Source of the DNA: Woodsholea maritima DSM 17123
GTDB lineage: Bacteria > Pseudomonadota > Alphaproteobacteria > Caulobacterales > Maricaulaceae
Reading direction: 5' to 3'
NCBI RefSeq assembly: GCF_000382325.1
Contig: NZ_KB908056.1
Span: 397,722 to 461,721 of the forward strand
DNA: 64,000 nucleotides
Part shown: positions 26,518 to 33,829 of the stretch, piece after piece
Numbering within the stretch: position 1 is the stretch's first letter
Layout: every line of letters begins with the position of its first letter
The notes under the pieces: model-generated
Seen by the model: only the letters and a program-made list of their open reading frames with translations
Told to the model about the DNA's origin: nothing
The model's database searches: none
Position numbers and translations under genes: made by a program

Positions 26518-27114
26518 CTAACGTCGGCTTTTAAACGCCGCGCTGAGCGTGCCTTCATCGAGATAATCCAGCTCACCGCCGACCGGCACCCCGCGCGCCA
26601 GCGAGGTGACGCCGACCCCGGCATGTTCAAGCTTATCGGAAATATAATGGGCCGTGGTTTGACCATCGACCGTGGCATTGAGCGCCAGAATAATTTCCTG
26701 GGTATCTTCGCGGCCCGCGCGTTCGAGAAGTTTGGGGATGTTGAGCTGATCAGGCCCGACCCCATCGAGCGCAGATAAGACCCCGCCCAGCACATGATAG
26801 CGTCCACGAAAGGCCCCCGCGCGCTCCAAGGCCCACAAATCGCCCACACTTTCCACGACGCAAATACTGGTGATATCGCGGCCCGGCGAGCGGCAGATCG
26901 CGCAAGGATCGCTGACATCCAGATTGCCACATTCCCCGCAAGGCCGGATCTTGTCCGCCGCCTCTTGGATTGCCGCCGCCAAGGGCTCCATCAAGGCTTC
27001 GCGCTTTTGCAACATATAAAGCGCAGCCCGGCGCGCCGAACGCGAGCCCAGCCCAGGTAGTTTAGCAAGCAATTGGATCAGACGTTCAATTTCCGGACCA
27101 GAAGCGGCAGACAT
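26518..27114 (-). CDS. recR: Recombination protein RecR
   Basis: RecR works with RecO/RecF in RecF-pathway gap repair. The protein is about 198 residues from ATG 27114 (GGGGAT upstream); a start at 27126 would add four residues. It has an N-terminal helix-hairpin-helix ([17 protein letters not shown]), a C4 zinc finger ([16 protein letters not shown]), a Toprim domain ([19 protein letters not shown], then [20 protein letters not shown]), and a C-terminal Walker B-like region. It is the last gene of the SRP RNA-dnaX-ybaB-recR block. Confidence 0.97.
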   Translation of the reverse strand: MSAASGPEIERLIQLLAKLPGLGSRSARRAALYMLQKREALMEPLAAAIQEAADKIRPCGECGNLDVSDPCAICRSPGRDITSICVVESVGDLWALERAGAFRGRYHVLGGVLSALDGVGPDQLNIPKLLERAGREDTQEIILALNATVDGQTTAHYISDKLEHAGVGVTSLARGVPVGGELDYLDEGTLSAAFKSRR

Positions 27115-27190
27115 CATTATCCCCATACGAATCAGCCCTGCCAGCTTAAACCGGCAGGGCCATTGGGAAAGAGGGCGTTCTCAGACGTGC

Positions 27191-27526
27191 TTACAAGGTC
27201 TTACCGAAGGGCAGATCAATGCCCGGTGGCAAGCCCAGACCTTGCGTGGCTTCAGAGAGGATTTTCTGCTGCACCTGATCGGCCTTGCGCTTGGCATCAT
27301 GAAGCGCGGCGAGGATCAAATCTTCCAGCACTTCTTTTTCATTGGGATCAATCGCCACCTTGTCGATCATCACCGACTTGGGATCGCCCTTAGCCGACAT
27401 GGTGATCGCGACCAAGCCCGCCCCGGCTTCACCGGTTACGGTCGCATCATCAAGACGTTTTTGCGCTTCGCCCATTTTGCTTTGCATTTCTTGGGCTTGC
27501 TTCATCAAACCGGCAAGGTCTTTCAT
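27191..27526 (-). CDS. YbaB/EbfC nucleoid-associated protein
   Basis: This 111-residue DNA-binding protein belongs to the YbaB/EbfC family, usually encoded between dnaX and recR as here. It starts MKDLAGLMKQAQEMQSKM, has the family's GLVAITMSAKGDPKSVMIDK core, then LEDLILAALHDAKRKADQ. Family members bind DNA as dimers and affect nucleoid shape and gene expression. The start overlaps the dnaX stop by four bases (ATGA), showing translational coupling. Confidence 0.95.
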   Translation of the reverse strand: MKDLAGLMKQAQEMQSKMGEAQKRLDDATVTGEAGAGLVAITMSAKGDPKSVMIDKVAIDPNEKEVLEDLILAALHDAKRKADQVQQKILSEATQGLGLPPGIDLPFGKTL

Positions 27527-29364
27527 GGATATTGCTCCTGTAAGGGGGGATGGCCATCGCGTGATCCCGCTTCATCCTCATCTGGGGCTTCAACGGGCGC
27601 GGGCATAGCCTCTACCGATAATATTTCTGCGCCGGGAAACAGCGCCATCGCTTTGACTAAAACGGGATCGCGCGCGGCGCGTTCCATATGTTCACGCGCT
27701 TCACGCTCGCGCTTTTCATAGAGGGTTTCACCGCCCTCGCGTTGACGCTCGGCCAAAACCATCCAGGCTTGGCCCGTGGCATCTTGTAAAAAGCGCGACA
27801 ACTCATTGGCAAGATTGGGCGGTGCGGTTTTCGTCGGCTGGAAGACCAGCTGACCCGGCTTCATGGAGATCAGACGCACACAGCGCTCCACATTCAGCTT
27901 CATCTCCAGATCGCGGGCCTCGGCCAGCATGGCGATCAAGCCTTCCAAAGTGGTGGGTCCAGTGAGGCCCGCGCCCGGATCTTCAGGCTGCGCCGGGTCC
28001 GCCATGCGCGGATCAGGACCCGGCGGGGCCTCCCCCTGGGGCGGTGCCCCGGTGGCCTGAGGCGTCATCTGAACTGCCCCATTTTGCAAGCCAGCAAGAA
28101 GGCGCGCGGCCTCTTCCGGGCCGGGCATTGCGCCTGCGGCCATCAAGCGAATGACAACCATCTCGGCGGCGGCCACGGGATCAGGCGCGGCGCGCACATC
28201 ATCCAGCCCACCGAGCATAATCTTCCAAAGCCGGGCCAGCGCGCCCAAAGACTGCGCCTGCGCCATGCGGGCCAGGCGCGCGGTCGTTTCGACCGACTCG
28301 CCCAAATCCGCCGCATCACCCGCCGCTTTGACCCGCGCCATAGCGTGCAGATAATCAAGCAGATCGCGCACCAAAACGACCGGATCAGCGCCGCTATCAT
28401 ATTGGTGGCGCACTTCTTTCAGCGCCTCTGGCCCTCGGCCCTCAAGCGCAGCGTCTAACAGATCTAACACCCGCGAGCGATCGGCCAGGCCCAGCATATC
28501 GCGGATCTGAGCTTCGCTGACCGGGCCATCGCCTTCGGCCTGGACAATCGCTTGATCCAGCAAAGATAAACCATCACGCACCGAGCCTTCGGCGGCACGT
28601 GCCAAGGCGATCAGACCATCGCGCGCAATCTCAGCGCCTTCTTTTTGGGCAATCCGGCCCAAATGATCGGCCAGCACATCGCGGTCAATCCGCTTTAAAT
28701 CGAAGCGCTGACAGCGCGACAGCACCGTCACCGGTACTTTACGGATTTCTGTGGTGGCAAAGATAAATTTGGCGTGGGGCGGAGGTTCTTCTAGCGTCTT
28801 CAACAAGGCGTTGAAGGCCGCAGTAGAGAGCATGTGCACTTCGTCGATGATATAGACTTTATAGCGCGCCGAAACCGGGCCATAGCGCACGCTGTCCAAA
28901 ATCTCGCGCATATCGCCCACACCGGTGCGCGAGGCAGCGTCCATCTCCATCACATCGACATGAGAGGATTTGGCAATCGCCGCGCAATGACGCCCCGGCG
29001 GGGTTAAAATCATACTGGGCGCGTTGACCTGATCGCTTTCATAATTGAGCGCGCGCGCAATCAAACGCGCTGTGGTGGTCTTTCCCACACCGCGCACGCC
29101 GGTCAGCATATAGGCCTGGGCAATCCGGCCCGCGCCAAAGGCATGGGTCAAGGTGCGCACCATCGCCTCTTGACCGATCAAATCTTCAAAGGTTTGCGGG
29201 CGATATTTGCGCGCCAACACCTGATAGCCTGGATCACTTTGGCCAGAATGACCGCCCAAGGCCGGAGCCTCAAAGCCAGGCAAAGCGATGTCATCGGGTC
29301 CGGGCCCGTCATGGCTGTCATCAGGGGGGGAAGCTAAGGGCTCCTCGCTCACGGCGCACGACAC
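27523..29364 (-). CDS. dnaX: DNA polymerase III subunits gamma and tau
   Basis: DnaX is the clamp-loader ATPase and organises the replisome. The 613-residue protein has Walker A (LTGVRGVGKTTTARLIARAL), Walker B (VYIIDEVHML), sensor 1 (FIFATTEIRKVPVTVLSRCQ) and the AAA+ lid SVRDGLSLLDQAI. A Pro/Gly-rich linker leads to a tau-like C-terminal domain (about 450-600). The zinc-module cysteines of E. coli DnaX are mostly gone (only one Cys, in GRHCAAIAK), as in many alphaproteobacteria. A 45-residue N-terminal extension precedes QVLARKYRPQTFEDLIGQ. The SRP RNA gene lies 74 bp upstream. Confidence 0.96.
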   Translation of the reverse strand: MSCAVSEEPLASPPDDSHDGPGPDDIALPGFEAPALGGHSGQSDPGYQVLARKYRPQTFEDLIGQEAMVRTLTHAFGAGRIAQAYMLTGVRGVGKTTTARLIARALNYESDQVNAPSMILTPPGRHCAAIAKSSHVDVMEMDAASRTGVGDMREILDSVRYGPVSARYKVYIIDEVHMLSTAAFNALLKTLEEPPPHAKFIFATTEIRKVPVTVLSRCQRFDLKRIDRDVLADHLGRIAQKEGAEIARDGLIALARAAEGSVRDGLSLLDQAIVQAEGDGPVSEAQIRDMLGLADRSRVLDLLDAALEGRGPEALKEVRHQYDSGADPVVLVRDLLDYLHAMARVKAAGDAADLGESVETTARLARMAQAQSLGALARLWKIMLGGLDDVRAAPDPVAAAEMVVIRLMAAGAMPGPEEAARLLAGLQNGAVQMTPQATGAPPQGEAPPGPDPRMADPAQPEDPGAGLTGPTTLEGLIAMLAEARDLEMKLNVERCVRLISMKPGQLVFQPTKTAPPNLANELSRFLQDATGQAWMVLAERQREGGETLYEKREREAREHMERAARDPVLVKAMALFPGAEILSVEAMPAPVEAPDEDEAGSRDGHPPLQEQYP

Positions 29365-29437
29365 TCCTCTTTCGCGTTTGAACCCATGCTAGAGGATGGG
29401 GCGCAGTTGGCCAATCAAGAACTGGCGCAAAAGCGGT

Positions 29438-29531
29438 GGAAGACTGGACGCGACCCGAACGAAAACTCGTTACGGCTGCTTCCTTCCGGACCTGACCGGG
29501 TTGGCGAGGCGCTCGTCCGCGCCAGCCTTCC
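29438..29531 (-). ncRNA. ffs: Signal recognition particle RNA (4.5S type)
   Basis: Read on the minus strand, the core GTCAGGTCCGGAAGGAAGC is the universal SRP RNA apical region, followed by AGCCGTAACGAG. The ends pair as GGAAGGCTGG (29531-29522) with CCAGTCTTCC (29447-29438), with one G-U pair, giving a hairpin of about 94 nt, the usual bacterial size. The RNA binds Ffh and directs membrane proteins to SecYEG. Its place upstream of dnaX is conserved in alphaproteobacteria. The ends are accurate to a few bases. Confidence 0.95.
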
Positions 29532-29594
29532 TCATGGAATATTGCGTCTTCGCAGCGCGAACGCAAGACACCCGCTCAGCCCGAACGCAGCCCC

Positions 29595-29624
29595 TTGACA
29601 GGAAACCAAAAGGTTTTATTTATA
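29595..29624 (+). promoter_or_regulatory. Promoter and candidate ArsR operator
   Basis: TTGACA (29595-29600), an 18-bp spacer and TTTATA (29619-29624) form a good promoter for the ArsR gene that starts at 29647. A dyad AAACC-AAAA-GGTTT (29603-29616) fills the spacer, where a repressor would block RNA polymerase. Autorepression by the encoded ArsR protein is the simplest inference. Confidence 0.6.
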
Positions 29625-29646
29625 CGAAACTGAAAGGTTACATATC

Positions 29647-29988
29647 ATGCTACACCTCGATACTCATCAACCCGTCTTTCGTGCGCTCGCCGATCCCACC
29701 CGGCGCGCGATTTTAAAACTTCTGAGCAAGGCCCCGTTAAGAGTCAATGACATCGCCGAGCATTTCGAGATGACCCGCCCTGCGGTTGCGAAGCATCTCG
29801 ACATTCTGGAACACGCCCAACTCATCGCTACCGAAAAAAAGGGACGTGAACGCCTCAACCACCTCACCCCTGCCCCTCTGGCCCAGGCTGCGGACTGGCT
29901 CAGCTTCTTTGATCATTTCTGGGATCAGCGTTTGGCTGACCTCAAAACCGCTGTGGAGACCTCTTATGACCGTGATGAAAATCGTTAA
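29647..29988 (+). CDS. ArsR-family transcriptional regulator
   Basis: This 113-residue winged-helix repressor contains HQPVFRALADPTRRAILKLL, the recognition-helix region NDIAEHFEMTRPAVAKHLDI and a wing with LIATEKKGRERLNHLTPAPL. No metal-binding CxC is present in helix 3, so it is the non-metal type usually paired with SRPBCC (AHSA1) proteins, as here. It overlaps the next gene by 23 bases. A promoter with a dyad in its spacer lies just upstream. Confidence 0.93.
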   Translation: MLHLDTHQPVFRALADPTRRAILKLLSKAPLRVNDIAEHFEMTRPAVAKHLDILEHAQLIATEKKGRERLNHLTPAPLAQAADWLSFFDHFWDQRLADLKTAVETSYDRDENR

Positions 29989-30391
29989 AACCCTGATCTT
30001 GAAAGCCCCACCTCACCATGTCTGGAGCTTTCTCACCCAAGCCGATCGCTTGGCCCTGTGGTTTATGAAGGGCGAAGCCGATATCCAAGCCGATGGCCCC
30101 TACACCCTCGTCACCAATTCCTATGGCCGCGAAGGCGAGCGCGTCATCACCGGAGACGTCCTGGCTTTTGATCCGCCCAAGCGCTTGGTTCACACCTTCA
30201 CCCATCCCTATCTAGACGGGATCATCACCCAATGCGAATGGACGTTAGAGCCCCTTGCCCAAGGCACGCTGTTGACCTTGACGCATACCGGTTGGGAAGA
30301 TCTGGGCCAAGATAAAGTCCTGGGCCTTCTTAGTGATCACGACAAAGGCTGGGATGAGCATTTCATCCGATTGCGCAGTGTCACGGCTTAG
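29966..30391 (+). CDS. SRPBCC (AHSA1-like) domain protein
   Basis: A START-like fold protein of about 141 residues. The true start is ATG 29966 or 29975, inside the ArsR gene; the longer open frame upstream is a shadow of ArsR. It shows KTLILKAPPHHVWSFLTQAD, LALWFMKGEADIQADGPYT, VLAFDPPKRLVHTFTHPYLD, and the family end LLTLTHTGWEDLG, GWDEHFIRLR. Such proteins bind hydrophobic ligands; with an ArsR partner they are common but mostly uncharacterised. It is translationally coupled to ArsR. Its stop overlaps that of the convergent 78-residue gene by four bases. Confidence 0.88.
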   Translation: MTVMKIVKTLILKAPPHHVWSFLTQADRLALWFMKGEADIQADGPYTLVTNSYGREGERVITGDVLAFDPPKRLVHTFTHPYLDGIITQCEWTLEPLAQGTLLTLTHTGWEDLGQDKVLGLLSDHDKGWDEHFIRLRSVTA

Positions 30392-30624
30392 TCCCGTCGC
30401 AATCGCGCCCATCTTAAAAAGTCGGCATGACGATCAAGAACCGCGATCACTTGATCGTCGCCGCCCTCACTGATCAAGAGATCGCGCCAATAGGCCACAA
30501 CATGGCCTTGGGTCTCCAGCCACTCCAGAGCGGCCTCCGTGACCGGTGACCGCTCATGCTCCTTCGCCATAAAAGCCGCGACGCGGCCGGATGACGGGTT
30601 CTGAAAAGATAGAATCTCGCTCAT
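30388..30624 (-). CDS. Small hypothetical protein
   Basis: A 78-residue soluble protein I do not recognise: VAAFMAKEHERSPVTEAALE, then WLETQGHVVAYWRDLL and VIAVLDRHADFLRWARLRRD. It is mostly helical with many charges. There is no clear ribosome site. Support comes from normal codon use, its close fit against the convergent SRPBCC gene (four-base stop overlap), and the lack of any other gene there. It may be an antisense-strand artefact, but that seems less likely. Confidence 0.55.
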   Translation of the reverse strand: MSEILSFQNPSSGRVAAFMAKEHERSPVTEAALEWLETQGHVVAYWRDLLISEGGDDQVIAVLDRHADFLRWARLRRD

Positions 30625-30713
30625 GATGCCAGTTTATGCGACTAATTCTCATAAGCAAGCCTTAAGCGCTACAATCTCACACCCAAGTGTCGCAGGCCCT
30701 TAGCCCAATAAAA

Positions 30714-30742
30714 ACACCCCGCAAGTAAAACCTGCGGGGTGT
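30714..30742 (-). terminator. Terminator of first outer-membrane barrel gene
   Basis: ACACCCCGCA (30714-30723) and TGCGGGGTGT (30733-30742) form a perfect ten-pair stem. On the minus strand it is followed by TTTTTATT. It lies 28 bp past the stop codon. Confidence 0.9.
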
Positions 30743-30769
30743 AAAACTCAGCCTCAAGAAGACCAGATT

Positions 30770-31339
30770 TTAGAAGCGACGTACGAAAGATACGCCCCAT
30801 TGATCCAGCTCAACATTATTATCATGGTCATGACGTGTGTAGTCAAAGCGGACGCTATTTTGGCCGGCAAAGGCCCATTCCACACCCGCGCCATAAGCAA
30901 CACCGTCGCTGGTATCTGAAATAGAACCCTTGATCGCAGTACCATTCACGGTCCCGTCCACATCAGCTTCAGCCTTACCACGGCTATAACCTAAACGCGC
31001 AAATACAGAAAACTGCTCGTTCAACGGATATTGAACTTTTGCGAAAGCTGCGATTGTATGCTTCAGCTTGATATCAATCGAACCCGTCGCGGTATTGCCC
31101 GCATAAGTCACGGAACCGGAATATGTTTCATCCGTGACGCCCAAAGAGCCCTCAGCTTCCAGACCGAGATACTCATTGAAGTCATAGCCGCCACGTACGG
31201 TGACAGCGTGAACTTTTGCAACATCCTGATCAAAGTATGACCAACCTGCACCCAAATGCCACTCACCTTTAGACTCTTGCGCTTGAGCCCCTGCACAGAC
31301 CAAAACAGCTGCGGCAGACGCCAACATCAAAGCTTTCAT
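30770..31339 (-). CDS. Outer-membrane beta-barrel protein (paralogue 1)
   Basis: This 189-residue protein has a signal peptide (MKALMLASAAAVLVCAGAQAQ) and an eight-strand barrel pattern of the OmpA/Omp25-like porin family: WHLGAGWSYFDQD, VTVRGGYDFNEYLGLEAEG, AFAKVQYPLNEQFSVFARLG, GVAYGAGVEWAFAGQNSVRF, ending VSFVRRF with terminal Phe. It is the first of three paralogues; the closest is the next gene upstream. A strong terminator follows, and a terminator-like hairpin also lies just before the start. The function may be structural, or small-solute passage; no ligand can be inferred. Confidence 0.9.
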   Translation of the reverse strand: MKALMLASAAAVLVCAGAQAQESKGEWHLGAGWSYFDQDVAKVHAVTVRGGYDFNEYLGLEAEGSLGVTDETYSGSVTYAGNTATGSIDIKLKHTIAAFAKVQYPLNEQFSVFARLGYSRGKAEADVDGTVNGTAIKGSISDTSDGVAYGAGVEWAFAGQNSVRFDYTRHDHDNNVELDQWGVSFVRRF

Positions 31340-31352
31340 AGGATCCCCCTAA

Positions 31353-31379
31353 TAAAAAAATGAGCCGAAAACGACTCAT
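31353..31379 (-). terminator. Terminator-like hairpin directly upstream of barrel gene 1
   Basis: On the minus strand ATGAGTCG (31379-31372), loop TTTT and CGGCTCAT (31367-31360) form an eight-pair stem with one G-U pair, followed by TTTTTT (31359-31354). Only 14 bases remain before the start codon at 31339, so there is no room for a promoter in between. It may be a leader attenuator, or it may end a short upstream transcript. Confidence 0.65.
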
Positions 31380-31467
31380 CGGTTTATGAATTACGGGAAA
31401 ACGCCTAACAAGAGAAAATGCGCGCATTTACAGAATTGTCATAAATTTGATCAACCTACACACGAAA

Positions 31468-31493
31468 AAGGCTCCGTCAATGGACGGAGCCTT
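31468..31493 (-). terminator. Terminator of second outer-membrane barrel gene
   Basis: AAGGCTCCGTC (31468-31478) pairs perfectly with GACGGAGCCTT (31483-31493) around a four-base loop, with a T run on the minus strand from 31469 to 31465. It lies 28 bp past the stop codon. Confidence 0.9.
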
Positions 31494-31520
31494 GATACGC
31501 AACCTCAAGCGAGGTTTAAC

Positions 31521-32054
31521 TTAGAAGCGGCGAACGTAAGACACGCCCCACTGATCGAACTCAGCATCGTCTTCATAGTCATGACGCGCGTAATCGAAAC
31601 GCACAGCGTTAGGACCCGCAAATGCCCACTCGAAGCCAGCGCCGTAAATCACACCGTCAGCATTGCCGTCCGCAGATACAACAGCGTTACCAGCTTTTGC
31701 AGAGGCTTCGATCTCAGCCGTGCCGTAACCCAAACGGGCAAATACAGAGAATTGCTCGTTGAAGGGGTATTGAACTTTAGCGAAACCCGCCAAAGCATAT
31801 TCCAGTTTGTAATCAACATCGACGCCCGCGAAAGTCGCGTCTTTTTCGTTGATGCCGATTGAGCCTTCGGCTTCCAGGCCGAAGTATGGGTTGAAGTCGT
31901 AACCACCACGTGCAGTGATCGCGCTCAGATTGCCGCCATCGGCGTCAAACAGAGAGTAACCACCACCCAAATGCCATTGACCTTCAGCGGTTTGAGCCTG
32001 AGCACCAGCAACAGTAGCCAAAGCAGCGGCGGAAGCGAGGAGAAGTGTTTTCAT
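31521..32054 (-). CDS. Outer-membrane beta-barrel protein (paralogue 2)
   Basis: This 177-residue paralogue of the neighbouring barrel has signal peptide MKTLLLASAAALATVAGAQAQ, then WHLGGGYSLFDADGGNL, ITARGGYDFNPYFGLEAEGS, FAKVQYPFNEQFSVFARLGY, IYGAGFEWAFAGPNAVRFDY, ending QWGVSYVRRF. The strands match paralogue 1 closely, while the loops differ (KDATFAGVDVD, SAKAGNAVVSADGNADG), as expected for surface-exposed loops. It has its own terminator. The upstream region of about 330 bp shares a short motif with the upstream region of paralogue 3. Confidence 0.9.
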   Translation of the reverse strand: MKTLLLASAAALATVAGAQAQTAEGQWHLGGGYSLFDADGGNLSAITARGGYDFNPYFGLEAEGSIGINEKDATFAGVDVDYKLEYALAGFAKVQYPFNEQFSVFARLGYGTAEIEASAKAGNAVVSADGNADGVIYGAGFEWAFAGPNAVRFDYARHDYEDDAEFDQWGVSYVRRF

Positions 32055-32383
32055 TGATCCTAATCCCTTTGTTAGACAGTCATTTTTTTGCGAGCGTTAA
32101 CGCCCGTGCCGCCCACAATTGGGGAAGGAGCCCTCGTCTTACAAGCGCCTTCTGCGGTAAAATGCATGTTTTAAATGAGGAGCTCACCTCTCTGTGTCGC
32201 AAAAAACACATATTTGAGAAAAGAGGGCAACATTGCCGACAAGTTGCCACATTTCGGCCATAAAAATTAAGCCCCACTCACGAAGAATGGGGCTTAAAAT
32301 CAGATCGTTCGCGCGACGGAGGTCAAAATTGAGCCCAAACGGCAAACTTCACTTAAGTTGTGACTGAATAGTCACACTTAATC
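32055..32383. other. Intergenic region between barrel genes 2 and 3
   Basis: No gene is supported. It holds a terminator for barrel gene 3 (32267-32297), a small dyad TGTGACT-GAAT-AGTCACA (32359-32376), a CGGGCG-TTAA-CGCTCG-type dyad near 32090-32106, and at about 32197-32240 a CGCAAAAAA/CACAT/TTTG/AAGA stretch that resembles a stretch upstream of barrel gene 3. Confidence 0.5.
32267..32297 (-). terminator. Terminator of third outer-membrane barrel gene
   Basis: TTAAGCCCCA (32267-32276) pairs with TGGGGCTTAA (32288-32297), and the minus strand then reads TTTTTA. It lies about 87 bp past the stop codon, further away than in the two sister genes. Confidence 0.75.
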
Positions 32384-32890
32384 TTAGAAGCGGTAAACGT
32401 AGGATACGTTCCACTGGTTCGCTTTGGCGGCATGGTGACGGGTGAAGTCTAAACGCAGACCGCTATTGTCAGAGAAGTTCCACTCTGCGCCAGCGCCGTA
32501 AGCCAAACCGCTTTTGGTGTCGTTGTAGTTTTTGCTTGGGAAGTCATACTTCAACTTCATGGTAGAATAACCAACACGGCCATATACGTTGAACTGCTCA
32601 CCCAATGGCATTTGAGCGCGAGCAAAAGCACCCAAAGCATAGTTCAATTTTACATCGCCAGTGTAGCCATTCAGGCCAATTTTGTCGCTCTTAATGCCCA
32701 TAGAGCCTTCTAGGTCTACACCAAACATTTCTGAAACATTGTAACCACCGCGCAAAGTCAACGCGTTGACGTCACCTTGTTTCAGGTCAAACAAAGAATA
32801 GCCTGCGCTCAAATTGAATGCGCTGTCTTGAGCTTGAGCACCGAAACCGACCACAGCAGCCAAAGCTGCAGATACCAAAAGAGTTTTCAT
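32384..32890 (-). CDS. Outer-membrane beta-barrel protein (paralogue 3)
   Basis: A 168-residue barrel, more distant from the other two: signal peptide MKTLLVSAALAAVVGFGAQAQ, NLSAGYSLFDLKQGDVNALT, LRGGYNVSEMFGVDLEGSMG, FARAQMPLGEQFNVYGRVGY, LAYGAGAEWNFSDNSGLRLD, ending QWNVSYVYRF. It keeps the GGY, EG, GRVGYS and RLDFTRHH strand motifs of its sisters. It has its own promoter region and terminator, so the three genes look like separate units born by tandem duplication. Confidence 0.9.
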   Translation of the reverse strand: MKTLLVSAALAAVVGFGAQAQDSAFNLSAGYSLFDLKQGDVNALTLRGGYNVSEMFGVDLEGSMGIKSDKIGLNGYTGDVKLNYALGAFARAQMPLGEQFNVYGRVGYSTMKLKYDFPSKNYNDTKSGLAYGAGAEWNFSDNSGLRLDFTRHHAAKANQWNVSYVYRF

Positions 32891-33451
32891 TGTTCTGTCC
32901 CCCAGGACTGAGCCTGATTTGAGAGTTAAAAGTCGAGAAGGTCATCGCTGTATTGCGTCTTCCGTGAGGGTGTTATCGGCGCAAAAAAAGGCACATTTGG
33001 GACAAGAATGCGGCCTATAGTCGGTCAATATATGTCTAACCCTTCAATATCGCCAAAAATTCACCCCCTTCACTTTAATCTTTACTAAGGCAGATCATTC
33101 GCTTTAATAATATTAAATCTATGCCGCTGATTTCACTGATCAATTTTTCTCAACTCACGGTGCTGCGCAGTTAAGCTTCAAATAGGCGGCTTCCCCAAAG
33201 CTCTGCAAAGCCCAAATAACGTGATTTTTTTATCACGCTTCATCCGGAGCACAGCAAGGGATTAGCGCCAAAACGACCTAAATCTAAATGCGGAATGAAT
33301 GGAAAAAGACATAAAGACCCAACTTTGCCCCAATCCCTAATGCATGCGCCAAAAAAGCAACGCCCCGGTGAGGGGGGATCACCGGGGCGTCGGGAGCGCG
33401 GCGCGTTGGGGGGGAGGGAGATCGCGGGCGCCCTTTCTCGATAGTCTTTAC
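32891..33451. other. Gene-free region of about 560 bp
   Basis: No coding ORF is supported. It must contain the promoter of barrel gene 3. Other elements are a CGTGAT-T6-ATCACG dyad at 33220-33237, AT-rich DNA at 33060-33130, and the terminator of the mini-chemoreceptor gene at 33360-33390. The piece at about 32978-33010 resembles the region upstream of barrel gene 2. Confidence 0.5.
33360..33390 (-). terminator. Terminator of the mini-chemoreceptor-like gene
   Basis: ACGCCCCGGTG (33360-33370) pairs perfectly with CACCGGGGCGT (33380-33390). On the minus strand the stem is followed by TTGCTTTTTT. It lies about 60 bp after the stop codon. Confidence 0.85.
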
Positions 33452-33829
33452 TTAACGCTTACAAACCACCTCTTTGACCTGACCTTCATCCTGAAACAGC
33501 CGCGTCATCTGATCGAGCCGCTCTATCATCGCTGAAAGCTCATCTGAGCTAATCACGCCTTCAAGGCCAGCCAGCTGATTGAGCGATTTTAACAGCTCAA
33601 TCTCCTGCAACACATCCTCTGCGGCCCGCGCAGTTTGTGCGGCGAGCGTGTGGACCCGCTCAGCGGCATCCATAATCTGATCATTGTTTTTGAGGGACAT
33701 GGCATCGCTGGCCACTTTTAACGCCAGCACGTTAGAGCGCATCACGATTTCATTGACCATATCGACGACACGGCCCTGATCGTCTATGCTTTCGAAGTCT
33801 GGAAACGTATGTGCAACCCCAAGCGTCAT
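33452..33829 (-). CDS. Short cytoplasmic chemoreceptor-signalling-like protein
   Basis: A 125-residue protein without membrane or sensor segments. Residues about 20-75 read VVDMVNEIVMRSNVLALKVA, SDAMSLKNN, IMDAAERVHTLAAQTARAAE, DVLQEI. This resembles the hairpin tip of methyl-accepting chemotaxis proteins (I..I..QTN.LALNA..EAA...V..EVR.LA...A.A..EI) but is shorter and lacks the canonical Glu-rich tip. The C-terminal part is a further coiled coil (ELSAMIERLDQMTRLFQ). It could interact with CheA/CheW-like partners or be a decayed receptor. No chemotaxis gene is adjacent. A CtrA-like near-match lies upstream. Confidence 0.7.
   Translation of the reverse strand: MTLGVAHTFPDFESIDDQGRVVDMVNEIVMRSNVLALKVASDAMSLKNNDQIMDAAERVHTLAAQTARAAEDVLQEIELLKSLNQLAGLEGVISSDELSAMIERLDQMTRLFQDEGQVKEVVCKR

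Noticed and set aside
29786-29965. N-terminal extension of the SRPBCC gene
   Set aside because: It is the ArsR gene read in another frame; family similarity starts only after ATG 29966.
31386-31862. Plus-strand ORF of 158 residues opposite barrel gene 2
   Set aside because: Shadow of the barrel gene on the other strand, which has signal peptide, ribosome site and terminator.
32080-32277. ORFs of 65-72 residues between barrel genes 2 and 3
   Set aside because: They span the intergenic hairpins and have no coding pattern.
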